33,701 nt of DNA, taken from positions 1 through 33,701 of the forward strand of contig NZ_AJLG01000034.1 of assembly GCF_000258495.1 (NCBI RefSeq). Direction: 5' to 3'. The DNA comes from Pedobacter agri PB92 (GTDB lineage Bacteria > Bacteroidota > Bacteroidia > Sphingobacteriales > Sphingobacteriaceae). The translations under genes and the position numbers were made by a program. Shown in pieces: positions 1-7,739 of this stretch; the first letter of the stretch is position 1, and every line of letters starts with the position of its first letter. Under the pieces are notes generated by a model. That model saw only the letters and a program-made list of their open reading frames with translations, ran no database searches and was not told where the DNA came from.

Positions 1-179
1 ACAGCAGTACGGCAACCGGTTTTGCAAAACAACATGCAAACCAGCAAGCTTACATTTTGGCAAAAGCTTTAGAGCTTCCTGTTAAACAAGAGGAAGTAAA
101 AGAAGCCACTAAAAAGGCAAGCAAAAAAATAGGCAGAAGCCGATTAAATAAGTGTAGGGTTGAAAGGTTTAAGGATTAA
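1..179 (+). CDS. sucA: 2-oxoglutarate dehydrogenase E1, C-terminal end (partial)
   Basis: Partial gene running in from the left edge; the open frame begins at base 3 and ends with TAA at 177-179. The visible 58 residues begin SSTATGFAKQHANQQAYILA and end in a lysine-rich tail. The S-x-A-T-G-x-x-K-x-H pattern followed by an Ala/Leu-rich helix resembles the extreme C-terminus of E1 subunits of 2-oxoglutarate dehydrogenase. The E2 gene starts 74 bases downstream on the same strand, the usual sucA-sucB order. E1 decarboxylates 2-oxoglutarate and passes the succinyl group to the E2 lipoyl arm. The assignment rests on this short tail plus the neighbour, so it is good but not certain. Confidence 0.72.
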   Translation, partial: SSTATGFAKQHANQQAYILAKALELPVKQEEVKEATKKASKKIGRSRLNKCRVERFKD

Positions 180-253
180 GATTTATCATCCAGAATGTTT
201 AAACATTTCATCTTTAAAACATAATAACAACAAAAATTACAATTTTAAAAAAT

Positions 254-1483
254 ATGAGTTTAGAAATAAAAGTTCCACCTGTTGGTGAGTCGATAACGGA
301 AGTTGTTTTATCACAATGGTTAAAAAAAGATGGCGATGTTGTTGAAATGGATGAAGTTATTGCTGAATTAGAATCAGATAAAGCTACTTTCGAATTAACA
401 GCTGAACAAGCGGGAACTTTAAGAACCATAGCTGCTGAAGGCGATACTTTAGCCATTGGCGCAGTAGTTTGTAAAATTGAGGATGGTGGTGCAGCACCTG
501 TAAAAGCGGATGCTCCTAAAGCCGAAGAGAAGGCAGTTGTTGCAGAAGATAAAACTTCGGCTCCCGTTGCTGAAAAATCATCTGGCGAAAGCTACGCCAC
601 CGGAACACCATCTCCTGCAGCAGGAAAAATTCTTGCTGAAAAAGGTATTGATGCTGGTGCGGTAAAAGGTACTGGTATTGATGGCCGCATTACTAAAGAT
701 GATGCTGTTAAAGCAGAAAGCGGAAAGGCTAAAGCTGAAAGCGCTAAGGCTGCGGCTCCTGAAGTTGCAGCTCCGGCTGGTGCTCGCTCTGAGCGTCGTG
801 AGAAAATGTCGCCATTGCGTAAAACCGTTGCGAAACGTTTGGTTTCTGTTAAAAACGAAACGGCCATGTTGACCACCTTTAACGAGGTTAATATGAAGCC
901 GATTATGGATTTGCGTTCGAAATACAAAGATTCTTTCAAAGAGAAATTTGGCGTTGGACTAGGTTTTATGAGCTTTTTTACAAAAGCGGTAACGGAAGCC
1001 TTAAAAGATTTCCCAGCGGTTAATGCTCGTATTGAAGGTGAAGAAATTGTTTACAATAATTTTGCTGATGTTTCTATCGCAGTTTCAGCTCCAAAAGGTT
1101 TAGTAGTTCCTGTTATTCGTAACGCAGAAAGCATGAGTTTGGCAGAAATTGAAAAATCTGTTTTAGCGTTAGCGTTAAAAGCACGTGATGGAAAGTTAAC
1201 CATTGAAGAAATGACTGGTGGAACATTCACAATCACGAATGGTGGGGTATTTGGTTCTATGATGTCAACTCCGATTATCAATGCGCCACAATCAGCTATT
1301 TTAGGTATGCACAACATTATCGAGCGCCCAATTGCTGAAAAAGGTGAAGTGGTAATTCGTCCGATGATGTATGTGGCTTTATCTTACGATCACAGAATTA
1401 TCGACGGACGTGAGTCAGTTGGCTTCCTGGTTCGTGTAAAACAATTATTAGAAGACCCAGCGAGATTATTATTAGGCGTATAG
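254..1483 (+). CDS. odhB: 2-oxoglutarate dehydrogenase E2, dihydrolipoyl succinyltransferase
   Basis: Core E2 enzyme of the 2-oxoglutarate dehydrogenase complex (TCA cycle), transferring succinyl from lipoamide to CoA. It has 409 residues, a normal length for the family. An N-terminal lipoyl domain (about 1-76) carries the lipoylated lysine in ESDKATFE (K43). An Ala/Lys/Glu-rich linker leads to a peripheral-subunit-binding domain (about 118-153, [14 protein letters not shown]...GRITKDD). A second Ala-rich linker precedes the acyltransferase domain (about 185-409) with the catalytic motif DHRIIDG (H380, D384). It follows the E1 tail by 74 bases and is closed by a strong terminator at 1510-1539, so it is the last gene of its operon. 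The single lipoyl domain and the E1 neighbour favour the succinyl- over the acetyltransferase. Confidence 0.95.
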   Translation: MSLEIKVPPVGESITEVVLSQWLKKDGDVVEMDEVIAELESDKATFELTAEQAGTLRTIAAEGDTLAIGAVVCKIEDGGAAPVKADAPKAEEKAVVAEDKTSAPVAEKSSGESYATGTPSPAAGKILAEKGIDAGAVKGTGIDGRITKDDAVKAESGKAKAESAKAAAPEVAAPAGARSERREKMSPLRKTVAKRLVSVKNETAMLTTFNEVNMKPIMDLRSKYKDSFKEKFGVGLGFMSFFTKAVTEALKDFPAVNARIEGEEIVYNNFADVSIAVSAPKGLVVPVIRNAESMSLAEIEKSVLALALKARDGKLTIEEMTGGTFTITNGGVFGSMMSTPIINAPQSAILGMHNIIERPIAEKGEVVIRPMMYVALSYDHRIIDGRESVGFLVRVKQLLEDPARLLLGV

Positions 1484-1509
1484 TCTTAAAAACTATCTCA
1501 AGATATAAG

Positions 1510-1539
1510 GCCTCAACCATTTTGGTTGGGGCTTTTTTT
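1510..1539 (+). terminator. Rho-independent terminator after odhB
   Basis: Stem GCCTCAACC / GGTTGGGGC (one G-T wobble) with a 5-base loop and a run of seven T. It begins 27 bases after the odhB stop and should end the sucA-odhB transcript. Confidence 0.9.
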
Positions 1540-1551
1540 GTGTTCGACTAT

Positions 1552-1636
1552 CGTCATTGCGAGGCACGAAGCAATCTCAATACGAAAATATTCTAATTAT
1601 TGCCGTTCCAGGATTACTTTGTACTTCGCAATGACG
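1552..1636. repeat. Inverted-repeat element, copy 1 (diverged right arm)
   Basis: The 25-base left arm at 1552-1576 starts CGTCATTGCGAGGCACGAAG and is identical to the left arm at 2876-2900. The right arm (about 1612-1636) is the reverse complement with several changes in its middle but keeps the outer CGCAATGACG end. The interior is unrelated to the other copies. It resembles REP/BIME-type palindromic elements and encodes no protein. Confidence 0.85.
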
Positions 1637-1651
1637 AATACCTTAGTTTTG
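1618..1651 (+). promoter_or_regulatory. Putative promoter of DUF2809 gene, overlapping repeat copy 1
   Basis: TTTG at 1618-1621, a 22-base spacer and TAGTTTTG at 1644-1651 fit the Bacteroidota consensus (-33 TTTG, -7 TAnnTTTG). The start codon is 31 bases further on. The -33 box lies inside the diverged right arm of repeat copy 1. Prediction only. Confidence 0.45.
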
Positions 1652-1682
1652 CTTTTTTGTAGTATTAGTTATTTTAGAATCT

Positions 1683-2042
1683 ATGAAATTAACGTTCAAC
1701 TTAAAGTTTCTCATCATTTTCATAGCGATTTTTATTGCAGAAATCTTAATTGCCAAATATGTGCATGACGCTTACATACGGCCATTTGGGGGCGATGTTT
1801 TGGTTGTGGTTTTGATTTACGCTTTCCTGAGAATATTCTTAAAAACAGATTATAAGAAACTTGCTTTTGGAATATTAATTTTCTCTTTTATTATTGAATT
1901 TCTGCAGGCTTTGCATTATGTCGAGTGGTTTGGTTTGGAAAATAACAAATTTTGGAGCATAGTGATGGGAACATACTTTAGTGTTTACGATTTGCTTGCG
2001 TACTTTGTAGGTTATTTGATTTGTTTGACGTTTAAGGATTGA
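1683..2042 (+). CDS. DUF2809 family membrane protein
   Basis: Small integral membrane protein of 119 residues with about four hydrophobic helices (roughly 8-26, 39-54, 61-77 and 100-116). The pattern Y-I-R-P-F-G-G-D-V-L-V-V in the first half, a central IIEFLQ, and a final V-Y-D-L-L-A-Y helix are typical of DUF2809 proteins, whose function is unknown. It is a stand-alone gene, separated from odhB by a terminator and bracketed by repeat copies 1 and 2. The ATG at 1683 follows a plausible promoter. Confidence 0.75.
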   Translation: MKLTFNLKFLIIFIAIFIAEILIAKYVHDAYIRPFGGDVLVVVLIYAFLRIFLKTDYKKLAFGILIFSFIIEFLQALHYVEWFGLENNKFWSIVMGTYFSVYDLLAYFVGYLICLTFKD

Positions 2043-2070
2043 AAGATATAAGAATTGTTTTTTACCACCA

Positions 2071-2153
2071 CGTCATTGCGAGGAACGAAGCAATCTTAAA
2101 GCCATTGTTTGACGAGCGATCACATTAGGATTGCTTCGTGCCTCGCAATGACG
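2071..2153. repeat. Inverted-repeat element, copy 2
   Basis: Left arm 2071-2095 and right arm 2129-2153 are reverse complements over 25 bases except for one base (GAGGAACG in the left arm against CGTGCCTC in the right). The 33-base interior is not shared with the other copies apart from ATTAG beside the right arm. It sits between the convergent ends of the DUF2809 and DUF4269 genes, ending 7 bases short of the DUF4269 stop codon. Confidence 0.92.
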
Positions 2154-2159
2154 AACGTC

Positions 2160-2687
2160 TTAGAATTGCAACTCTAAAAGTTCTTCGTAAGGATCTCCCT
2201 GTAATCCCAATAATTTAGCAAAAGCTGGCTCGGTTTTATAACCCTGTCTTTTTAATTCAATAACCTGCAACCTGAAATTCTCACCTTTTTCTAATAGTAT
2301 TTTATATTCAATGAGCATATGGCGGTAGGCATTTTGTTGTTGTGTTGGAATGTCTTGTCCAAATATTTCGATTTCGAAATCAGCCGTAAAAAAGTTAGCT
2401 TTTACTGAATTAAAAGTGGTGTTTTTTGAAATAATGAATTGATTTTCTTTTCCGAAATTATAGTTTAAGGATTGGATGAAGTTTTCTTGATTTGGGGCAT
2501 AACAGATGATGTCTAAATCGCTGCTTTCGATATCGATGTTGATTGGAATGGTGCCAACTAAAATAGGAGTGAAGCGATTAAGTTTCTCCAAAATAGCGTT
2601 TTCAGTTAAAACTTGATAAGCATTCTTTTGCCGTTCGTTTCCATTTTCTAAGTAAGCGATATCGAGGAAATTTAGGTTTGGCACCAT
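2160..2687 (-). CDS. DUF4269 family protein, nucleotidyltransferase-like
   Basis: Cytosolic protein of 175 residues from the first ATG (2687). The frame is open up to a TTG at 2744, but the extra residues do not look like the family. Conserved features are an N-terminal F-L-D-I-A-Y-L-x-x-G-N-E-R-Q block, then V-G-T-I-P-I-x-I-D-I followed by S-D-L-D-I-I-C (acidic pair near D57/D59). This matches the GT...DxD layout of the nucleotidyltransferase fold and is the hallmark of DUF4269. Substrate unknown. It is transcribed alone on the minus strand between repeat copies 2 and 3. Confidence 0.78.
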   Translation of the reverse strand: MVPNLNFLDIAYLENGNERQKNAYQVLTENAILEKLNRFTPILVGTIPINIDIESSDLDIICYAPNQENFIQSLNYNFGKENQFIISKNTTFNSVKANFFTADFEIEIFGQDIPTQQQNAYRHMLIEYKILLEKGENFRLQVIELKRQGYKTEPAFAKLLGLQGDPYEELLELQF

Positions 2688-2875
2688 ACAACTTTTGTTT
2701 CTTGCAGTATCCAAAGTTAATAAACCCGATAGTATGAATGCCAATGCGTTTTAATTCTTTCTTTGTTTTTAGCAGAACGGTAATTAAATGTACAGGTTTC
2801 ATTGGCAGTAAGGATAGCGGGAAGAAACATTAATTTATGCAGTATTTTGCTTTTCAAAAATTACTATTTCACAAT

Positions 2876-2952
2876 CGTCATTGCGAGGCACGAAGCAATC
2901 CGATTTGTGGATTTGTTATAGGATTAGGATTGCTTCGTGCCTCGCAATGACG
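2876..2952. repeat. Inverted-repeat element, copy 3
   Basis: Perfect 25-base inverted repeat: left arm 2876-2900, right arm 2928-2952, separated by 27 bases. The left arm equals that of copy 1 and the right arm equals that of copy 2, so the arm sequences are under some constraint or recently copied. It lies between the start of the DUF4269 gene and the terminator of the ileS-lspA operon. Confidence 0.95.
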
Positions 2953-2960
2953 AAGTTTCG

Positions 2961-2994
2961 AAAAAAAAAGCCCATCTCAATTAAGAAATGGGCT
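2961..2994 (-). terminator. Rho-independent terminator of the ileS-dksA-lspA operon
   Basis: Read on the minus strand: AGCCCATTTC / GAGATGGGCT (10 base pairs with one T-G wobble), a 6-base loop, then at least eight T. It lies about 50 bases beyond the reconstructed lspA stop. Confidence 0.9.
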
Positions 2995-3014
2995 CTATAC
3001 TGATAGTCAATATT

Positions 3015-3036
3015 CTTCGACAAGCTCAGAATGACA
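3015..3036. repeat. Short sequence resembling a dispersed Bacteroidota repeat
   Basis: The segment beginning CTTCGACAAGCTCAG and ending AATGACA resembles a short motif I recall as widely dispersed between genes in Bacteroidota. Only one copy occurs here, so its repeat status is from memory and unverified. It lies in the 3' untranslated part of lspA. Confidence 0.35.
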
Positions 3037-3041
3037 AAAAA

Positions 3042-3643
3042 TTAGTCTTCTACAATTTCACTATTGATGCCGACATCGTCTTTCACATCTTCTTTAAAAT
3101 AGTTTTTTTGGAAGATTAAGATCAAAATGACACCGACAGATATTGCAGCATCTGCAAGGTTAAAAACCGGTCTGAAGAATATAAATTCATCTCCTCCCCA
3201 AATTGGAATCCAGCTTGGAAAATGTCCTTCGGCAATTGGAAATAAAACATATCAACCACACGACCATGAAACCAGGTTTCATAGCCATAAATCTTGCCAT
3301 AGAATACCGAATCGATGATGTTGCCAAGCGCACCGGAGAAGATTAAAGCTACATTTAAAATCAAGCCACGATGATATTTGTGCTTAATTAAGTAATGTAA
3401 TCCATAACCTATTCCACCAACCGCTGCAATGCGGAAAAGCGATAAAGCTAATTTTCCAAATTCTCCACCAAATTCCATCCCGAAAGCCATTCCATTATTT
3501 TCAGTAAAATGGATAATGAACCATTTACCGATAATATTGAATTCCTGACCAAGGTACATGTTGGTTTTAACCCAGGTTTTAATCAGCTGGTCGGCCAATA
3601 AAACCAAAAAGATAATAATTAAAGGTTTTGTATAGCCTTTCAT
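3042..3643 (-). CDS. lspA: Lipoprotein signal peptidase (signal peptidase II), frameshifted as read
   Basis: Inner-membrane aspartyl protease that removes signal peptides from lipoproteins. The intact part from ATG 3643 has four hydrophobic segments, the TENNGMAF motif (about 47-54) and the first catalytic aspartate in GNIID (D111). After residue 135 (VVDMFYF, about base 3240) the literal frame turns into unrelated sequence ending at 3122. Moving one base restores the family C-terminus: PIAEGHFPSWIPIWGG, then VFNLADAAISVG with the second catalytic aspartate, a last transmembrane helix and a stop at 3042-3044. One T appears missing from the run at 3240-3242 (TTTCC instead of TTTTCC). The reconstructed protein has 200 residues. 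The start overlaps the dksA-like stop by one base. LspA is normally needed wherever lipoproteins are made, so sequencing error is more likely than inactivation. Confidence 0.92.
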
Positions 3644-4026
3644 TAACTCTGCTTTAATTTAGCTTCCATGCTTAAAGTAGCGTGAGGAACCGCACGTAAA
3701 CGTTCTTTTTGGATTAATTTGCCCGTTTCGCGGCAAATACCATAGGTTTTGTTTTCGATACGAACCAAAGCATTCTCCAGGTTATCAATGAATTTTTTCT
3801 GACGGGCAGCTAATTGATTGATTTGCTCTTTCTCCATGGTTGCTGAACCATCTTCCAGTGTTTTGTAAGCTCCCGAAGTATCTTCTGTGCCATTTGCGTT
3901 AGGGTTACTTAACGATGATGTTAATGCGTTAAGTTCTTCTTTCGCCATGCGTAATTTATCTTGAATTAATTCTTTAAATTCCTGAAGTTCACTGTCTGAG
4001 TAGCGTGTTTTGTTACTGTTTTCCAT
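3643..4026 (-). CDS. DksA/TraR family protein, cysteine-poor
   Basis: 127-residue member of the DksA/TraR family, which bind RNA polymerase in its secondary channel. The N-terminal two-thirds are charged and helical, as in the DksA coiled coil. The C-terminal YGICRETGKLIQKERLRAVPHATLS (about 95-119) corresponds to the C4 zinc-finger region and the helix after it. Only one cysteine remains (C98), so it cannot form the usual zinc site; my recollection is that Bacteroidota homologues share this. It sits between ileS (30 bases upstream) and lspA (start and stop codons share one base), so the three are co-transcribed. Whether it acts as a stringent-response cofactor cannot be told from sequence. 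Confidence 0.85.
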   Translation of the reverse strand: MENSNKTRYSDSELQEFKELIQDKLRMAKEELNALTSSLSNPNANGTEDTSGAYKTLEDGSATMEKEQINQLAARQKKFIDNLENALVRIENKTYGICRETGKLIQKERLRAVPHATLSMEAKLKQS

Positions 4027-4056
4027 GTTTTTAATTTAGTTTTCTAATATATGGAT

Positions 4057-7000
4057 TTATATTTTAGTTACTGAAATGCTTAACTCAACATCATCAATGG
4101 TGATTTTGTTTGCATCTGTTACAGTATCTGTTAATTCTAACTCCTCTGCCAAAATTTCTGCGCAAATGTATGCCTTGTTTTTAGCAACTGCAGTAGCAAC
4201 GAGGTTATCGTTTTGTAAACTAACCTTTATCTTGTCGGTTACTTCAAAATTTAATTCTTTGCGCAAATTTTGTATCCGATTTACCAGTTCGCGGGAAATT
4301 CCTTCTTGTTTTAGTTCTTCAGAAATGGTTACATCCAATGCTACAGTTAAACTACCTAAATTAGTTACCTGCCATCCTGGAATATCTTCTGCAATAATTT
4401 CTACATCAGATAATTGTACATCGTATGTAATACTTTCTCCAAGCTTTGGATCTGTTAGAATACTGATTTGACCTTCTTTTTCCAGCTCGAAAATTTGCTC
4501 CTGAGTAAAGTTATTAATTGCATCAGCCACTGCTTTCATACTTTTGCCAACCTTTGCACCTAAAACTTTAAAGTTTGGTTTTACCTTTTTCTTTACGATG
4601 CCTTGCGTATCGGTGATAAATTCGATATGCTTAATGTTCGTTTCTGATAAGATGTAATCGGCTACTTTGCCAATTTTTTGCTCGAAATCACCGTTTAAAG
4701 ATGGAATTAAGATTTTTGCTAAAGGCTGACGGACGTTGATGCTTGATTTTTTTCTTAATGATAAAACCATTGATGAAATATCCTGAGCGTAAACCATACG
4801 TTCGTTCAAATCATTGTCGATTAAACTTTCATCAGCTGCTACCCATAACGTTAAATGAACCGACTGCTCCGCATTTTTATCGGTTACAGTTAAGTTTTTA
4901 TATAGCCAATCTGCAAAGAAAGGTGCAACAGGGCTCATTAACTGCGCCAGTGTTTCTAAACAAGTATAAAGCGTTTCGTAAGCAGCACGCTTATCATCTG
5001 TCATTTCACCTTTCCAGAAACGGCGACGACTCAACCGAATGTACCAGTTGCTTAAATGCTCATCAACAAAAGCCTGAATTGCTCTGGTAGCCTTAGTAGG
5101 CTCATAAGTGTTGTATGCCTCATCAACTTCGTTAATTAAGTTTTGCAATAAAGATAAAATCCAACGATCTAATTCGGTTCTATCTGCAACCTTGCTTAAG
5201 TTATCTTTATCAATTTCGAACTTATCAATATTCGCATACAAAGCAAAGAATGCATAAGTATTATAAAGCGTTCCGAAGAATTTACGACGCACTTCCTCAA
5301 TTCCGTCGATGTCAAATTTAAGGTTATCCCATGGATTGGCATTTGAAATCATGTACCAGCGAGTAGCATCGGCACCATATTTATTTATGGTTTGAAAAGG
5401 ATCGGCAGCGTTGCCTAAACGTTTAGACATTTTCTGCCCGTTTTTATCCAACACTAATCCATTTGAAACTACGTTTTTGTAAGCGATCTTATCAAAAACT
5501 AAGGTAGAAATGGCATGCAAGGTATAAAACCACCCACGTGTTTGATCTACACCTTCGGCGATAAAATCTGCCGGGAAATCTTCATTTCCATCAATACTTT
5601 CTTTGTTTTCAAAAGGGTAGTGCCACTGTGCATAAGGCATGGCGCCAGAATCGAACCAAACATCAATTAAATCACTTTCACGCATCATTGGTTTACCTGA
5701 TGGAGATACCAGCGTAATTTGATCCACTACATTTTTATGCAAGTCGATTAAATCGTAATTCTCTTCAGACATATTGCCAATTTCAAATCCTTTAAACGGA
5801 TTCTCTTTTTGGAAACCAGCTGCAATAGATTTTTCGATGGCATTGTAAAGTTCTTCAACCGAACCGATTAAAACTTCTTCTTTTTTATCTTCAGTTCTCC
5901 AGATTGGTAAAGGAATGCCCCAATATCTCGAACGTGATAGATTCCAGTCGTTTGCGTTCTTTAACCAGTTGCCAAAACGACCTTCGCCTGTAGATTTCGG
6001 TTTCCAATTGATGGTTTCGTTCAGGTCGAACATTCTGTCTTTAACATCTGTTACCTTAATGAACCATGAATCTAAAGGATAATATAAAAGTGGCTCATCA
6101 GTTCTCCAGCTATGTGGGTAACTGTGAACATATTTTTCTACTTTAAAAGCTTTGTTCTCTTCTTTTAATAAGATAGCGATTTCTACGTCAACCGATTTTT
6201 CAGGTGCGGTACCGGCATCATAATATTCGTTTTTAACATATTTTCCAGCGAACGGACCAACATGTTTCGTGAATTTCCCTTGTAAATCTACCAGAGGAAC
6301 AAGAATATCGTTATCATCCAACACCAACATCGGTGGAATTTCAGGAACTGCTTCTTTCGCAACTTTAGCATCATCAGCACCGAAAGTAGGGGCGGTGTGT
6401 ACAATACCGGTACCATCTTCTGTAGTAACGAAATCTCCGGAAATTACGCGGAAAGCATTTTCAGGATTTGTATATGGTAAAGCGTAAGTTAAAAGTTGTT
6501 CGTATCTAATGTCAACCAATTCAGTCCCTTTGCATTCGGCAAGAATTTGGTAAGGGATTTTCTTATCGCCAGCTTTAAAATTTGTGAAATCATCCGCATC
6601 ATTACTTTCAAAGAAAGTTTTGCTGAATTGCTTTCCAACCAGGTTTTTGGCAAGAATAACATTCGTTGGCAAAAATGTATACTGGTTAAAGGTTTTTACT
6701 AAAACATAATCAATTTTTGGCCCAACAGTTAAAGCGGTATTCGATGGTAAAGTCCATGGAGTTGTGGTCCAGGCAAGCAAATAGATGTCGCCAAAGCTTT
6801 GTAAAAAGGCCGGCAATGTATCGTTTAATGCCTTAAACTGTGCAACAATTGTAGTATCGGTAACATCGCGGTAAGCACCAGGTTGGTTTACCTCGTGCGA
6901 GCTTAATCCTGTTCCTGCTTTCGGTGAATATGGCTGGATGGTATAACCTTTATAAATTAAGCCTTTATCGTAAATCTGTTTCAGTAACCACCAAACCGAT

Positions 7001-7470
7001 TCCATGTATTTCGATTTATAGGTGATATATGGGTCGTCCATATCAACCCAATAGCCCATCTTTTCAGTTAAATCGTTCCACACATCGGTGTAGCGCATTA
7101 CTGTTTTTTTACACGCTTCGTTATAATCTTCAATAGAAATAGTTCTACCGATATCTTCTTTGGTTATACCTAATTCTTTTTCAGTACCAAGCTCTACAGG
7201 TAAGCCATGGGTATCCCAACCGGCTTTACGTTTAACCTGATAACCCTTAATTGTTTTATAGCGGCAAAAAATATCTTTAATAGCACGAGCCATTACGTGG
7301 TGAATCCCCGGCATACCATTGGCAGACGGAGGTCCTTCGTAAAAAGTAAACGGATTGGATTTTGGACGTGAAGAAATGCTCTTTTCAAAGATGTTTTCTT
7401 CTTTCCAAAAATCCAGTATATCTTGCCCTATTTTGGCAAGGTCTAATTGTTTAAATTCGTTATACATCAA
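4057..7470 (-). CDS. ileS: Isoleucyl-tRNA synthetase
   Basis: Class I aminoacyl-tRNA synthetase charging tRNA-Ile. It has 1137 residues, much longer than the E. coli-type enzyme (about 940). The HIGH signature is in GPPSANGMPGIHH (GIHH 55-58) and KMSKR is at 680-684. WTTTPWTLPSN and GTGIVHTAPTFG mark the editing (CP1) domain. The C-terminal half is the anticodon-binding region plus an extension without the cysteine zinc knuckle of the shorter type. Length and the missing zinc knuckle suggest the longer, eukaryote-like type (IleRS2), which in other bacteria is often less sensitive to mupirocin; that is inference. First gene of an operon with the dksA-like gene and lspA. The second codon is also ATG, so the true start could be 7467. 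Confidence 0.97.
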   Translation of the reverse strand: MMYNEFKQLDLAKIGQDILDFWKEENIFEKSISSRPKSNPFTFYEGPPSANGMPGIHHVMARAIKDIFCRYKTIKGYQVKRKAGWDTHGLPVELGTEKELGITKEDIGRTISIEDYNEACKKTVMRYTDVWNDLTEKMGYWVDMDDPYITYKSKYMESVWWLLKQIYDKGLIYKGYTIQPYSPKAGTGLSSHEVNQPGAYRDVTDTTIVAQFKALNDTLPAFLQSFGDIYLLAWTTTPWTLPSNTALTVGPKIDYVLVKTFNQYTFLPTNVILAKNLVGKQFSKTFFESNDADDFTNFKAGDKKIPYQILAECKGTELVDIRYEQLLTYALPYTNPENAFRVISGDFVTTEDGTGIVHTAPTFGADDAKVAKEAVPEIPPMLVLDDNDILVPLVDLQGKFTKHVGPFAGKYVKNEYYDAGTAPEKSVDVEIAILLKEENKAFKVEKYVHSYPHSWRTDEPLLYYPLDSWFIKVTDVKDRMFDLNETINWKPKSTGEGRFGNWLKNANDWNLSRSRYWGIPLPIWRTEDKKEEVLIGSVEELYNAIEKSIAAGFQKENPFKGFEIGNMSEENYDLIDLHKNVVDQITLVSPSGKPMMRESDLIDVWFDSGAMPYAQWHYPFENKESIDGNEDFPADFIAEGVDQTRGWFYTLHAISTLVFDKIAYKNVVSNGLVLDKNGQKMSKRLGNAADPFQTINKYGADATRWYMISNANPWDNLKFDIDGIEEVRRKFFGTLYNTYAFFALYANIDKFEIDKDNLSKVADRTELDRWILSLLQNLINEVDEAYNTYEPTKATRAIQAFVDEHLSNWYIRLSRRRFWKGEMTDDKRAAYETLYTCLETLAQLMSPVAPFFADWLYKNLTVTDKNAEQSVHLTLWVAADESLIDNDLNERMVYAQDISSMVLSLRKKSSINVRQPLAKILIPSLNGDFEQKIGKVADYILSETNIKHIEFITDTQGIVKKKVKPNFKVLGAKVGKSMKAVADAINNFTQEQIFELEKEGQISILTDPKLGESITYDVQLSDVEIIAEDIPGWQVTNLGSLTVALDVTISEELKQEGISRELVNRIQNLRKELNFEVTDKIKVSLQNDNLVATAVAKNKAYICAEILAEELELTDTVTDANKITIDDVELSISVTKI

Positions 7471-7496
7471 TCAAGTACCTCAAAAAATTAAGGTTG

Positions 7497-7504
7497 CAAA
7501 GTTA
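7497..7504 (-). promoter_or_regulatory. Putative -7 box upstream of ileS
   Basis: TAACTTTG on the minus strand matches TAnnTTTG and lies 26 bases before the ileS start. No convincing -33 TTTG at normal spacing, so this is a weak prediction. Confidence 0.35.
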
Positions 7505-7525
7505 AAATTTTTCGCTCAAATTCGG

Positions 7526-7533
7526 TAGTTTTG
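7526..7533 (+). promoter_or_regulatory. Putative -7 box for the small membrane-protein pair
   Basis: TAGTTTTG matches TAnnTTTG, 17 bases before the GTG start at 7551. It would form a divergent promoter pair with ileS. No good -33 box seen. Confidence 0.35.
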
Positions 7534-7550
7534 ATGTAAATACTTTTAAG

Positions 7551-7739
7551 GTGAAATTATTTAATATCGGACTTTTGTTGATGATTACAGCCGTAATTGC
7601 ACTGCCAATTGTAGCGGTTATTAATCCTGCCAATCGCGATTTCGTACTGTATTCATTTTATTTCTGTGGTGCATTAGAACTAATTGGACTCATCTTTGTT
7701 TTAGTTCATATTATCAAACTTAAACGAATGAACCCATGA
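7551..7739 (+). CDS. Small two-helix membrane protein, unknown function
   Basis: 62-residue protein starting at GTG (no ATG available in frame) with two hydrophobic helices (about 4-24 and 33-54) and a short basic end KLKRMNP. Function not recognised. The stop overlaps the next gene's start in an ATGA arrangement (7736-7739), which argues that both are real, co-transcribed and translationally coupled. It diverges from ileS. Confidence 0.6.
   Translation: MKLFNIGLLLMITAVIALPIVAVINPANRDFVLYSFYFCGALELIGLIFVLVHIIKLKRMNP

Noticed and set aside
2688..2744. Extending DUF4269 to a TTG start at 2744
   Set aside because: The extra residues do not fit the family, which opens with the FLDIAYL block just after the ATG at 2687.
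2717..2830. 37-codon minus-strand frame (MFLPAILTANETC...) upstream of DUF4269
   Set aside because: Short, no hydrophobic helix or known motif, and it overlaps the possible upstream part of the DUF4269 frame. Probably chance.
1552..2952. CRISPR array
   Set aside because: The repeated units are palindromes with 400-700 bases and genes between them, not short regular spacers, and no cas genes are near.
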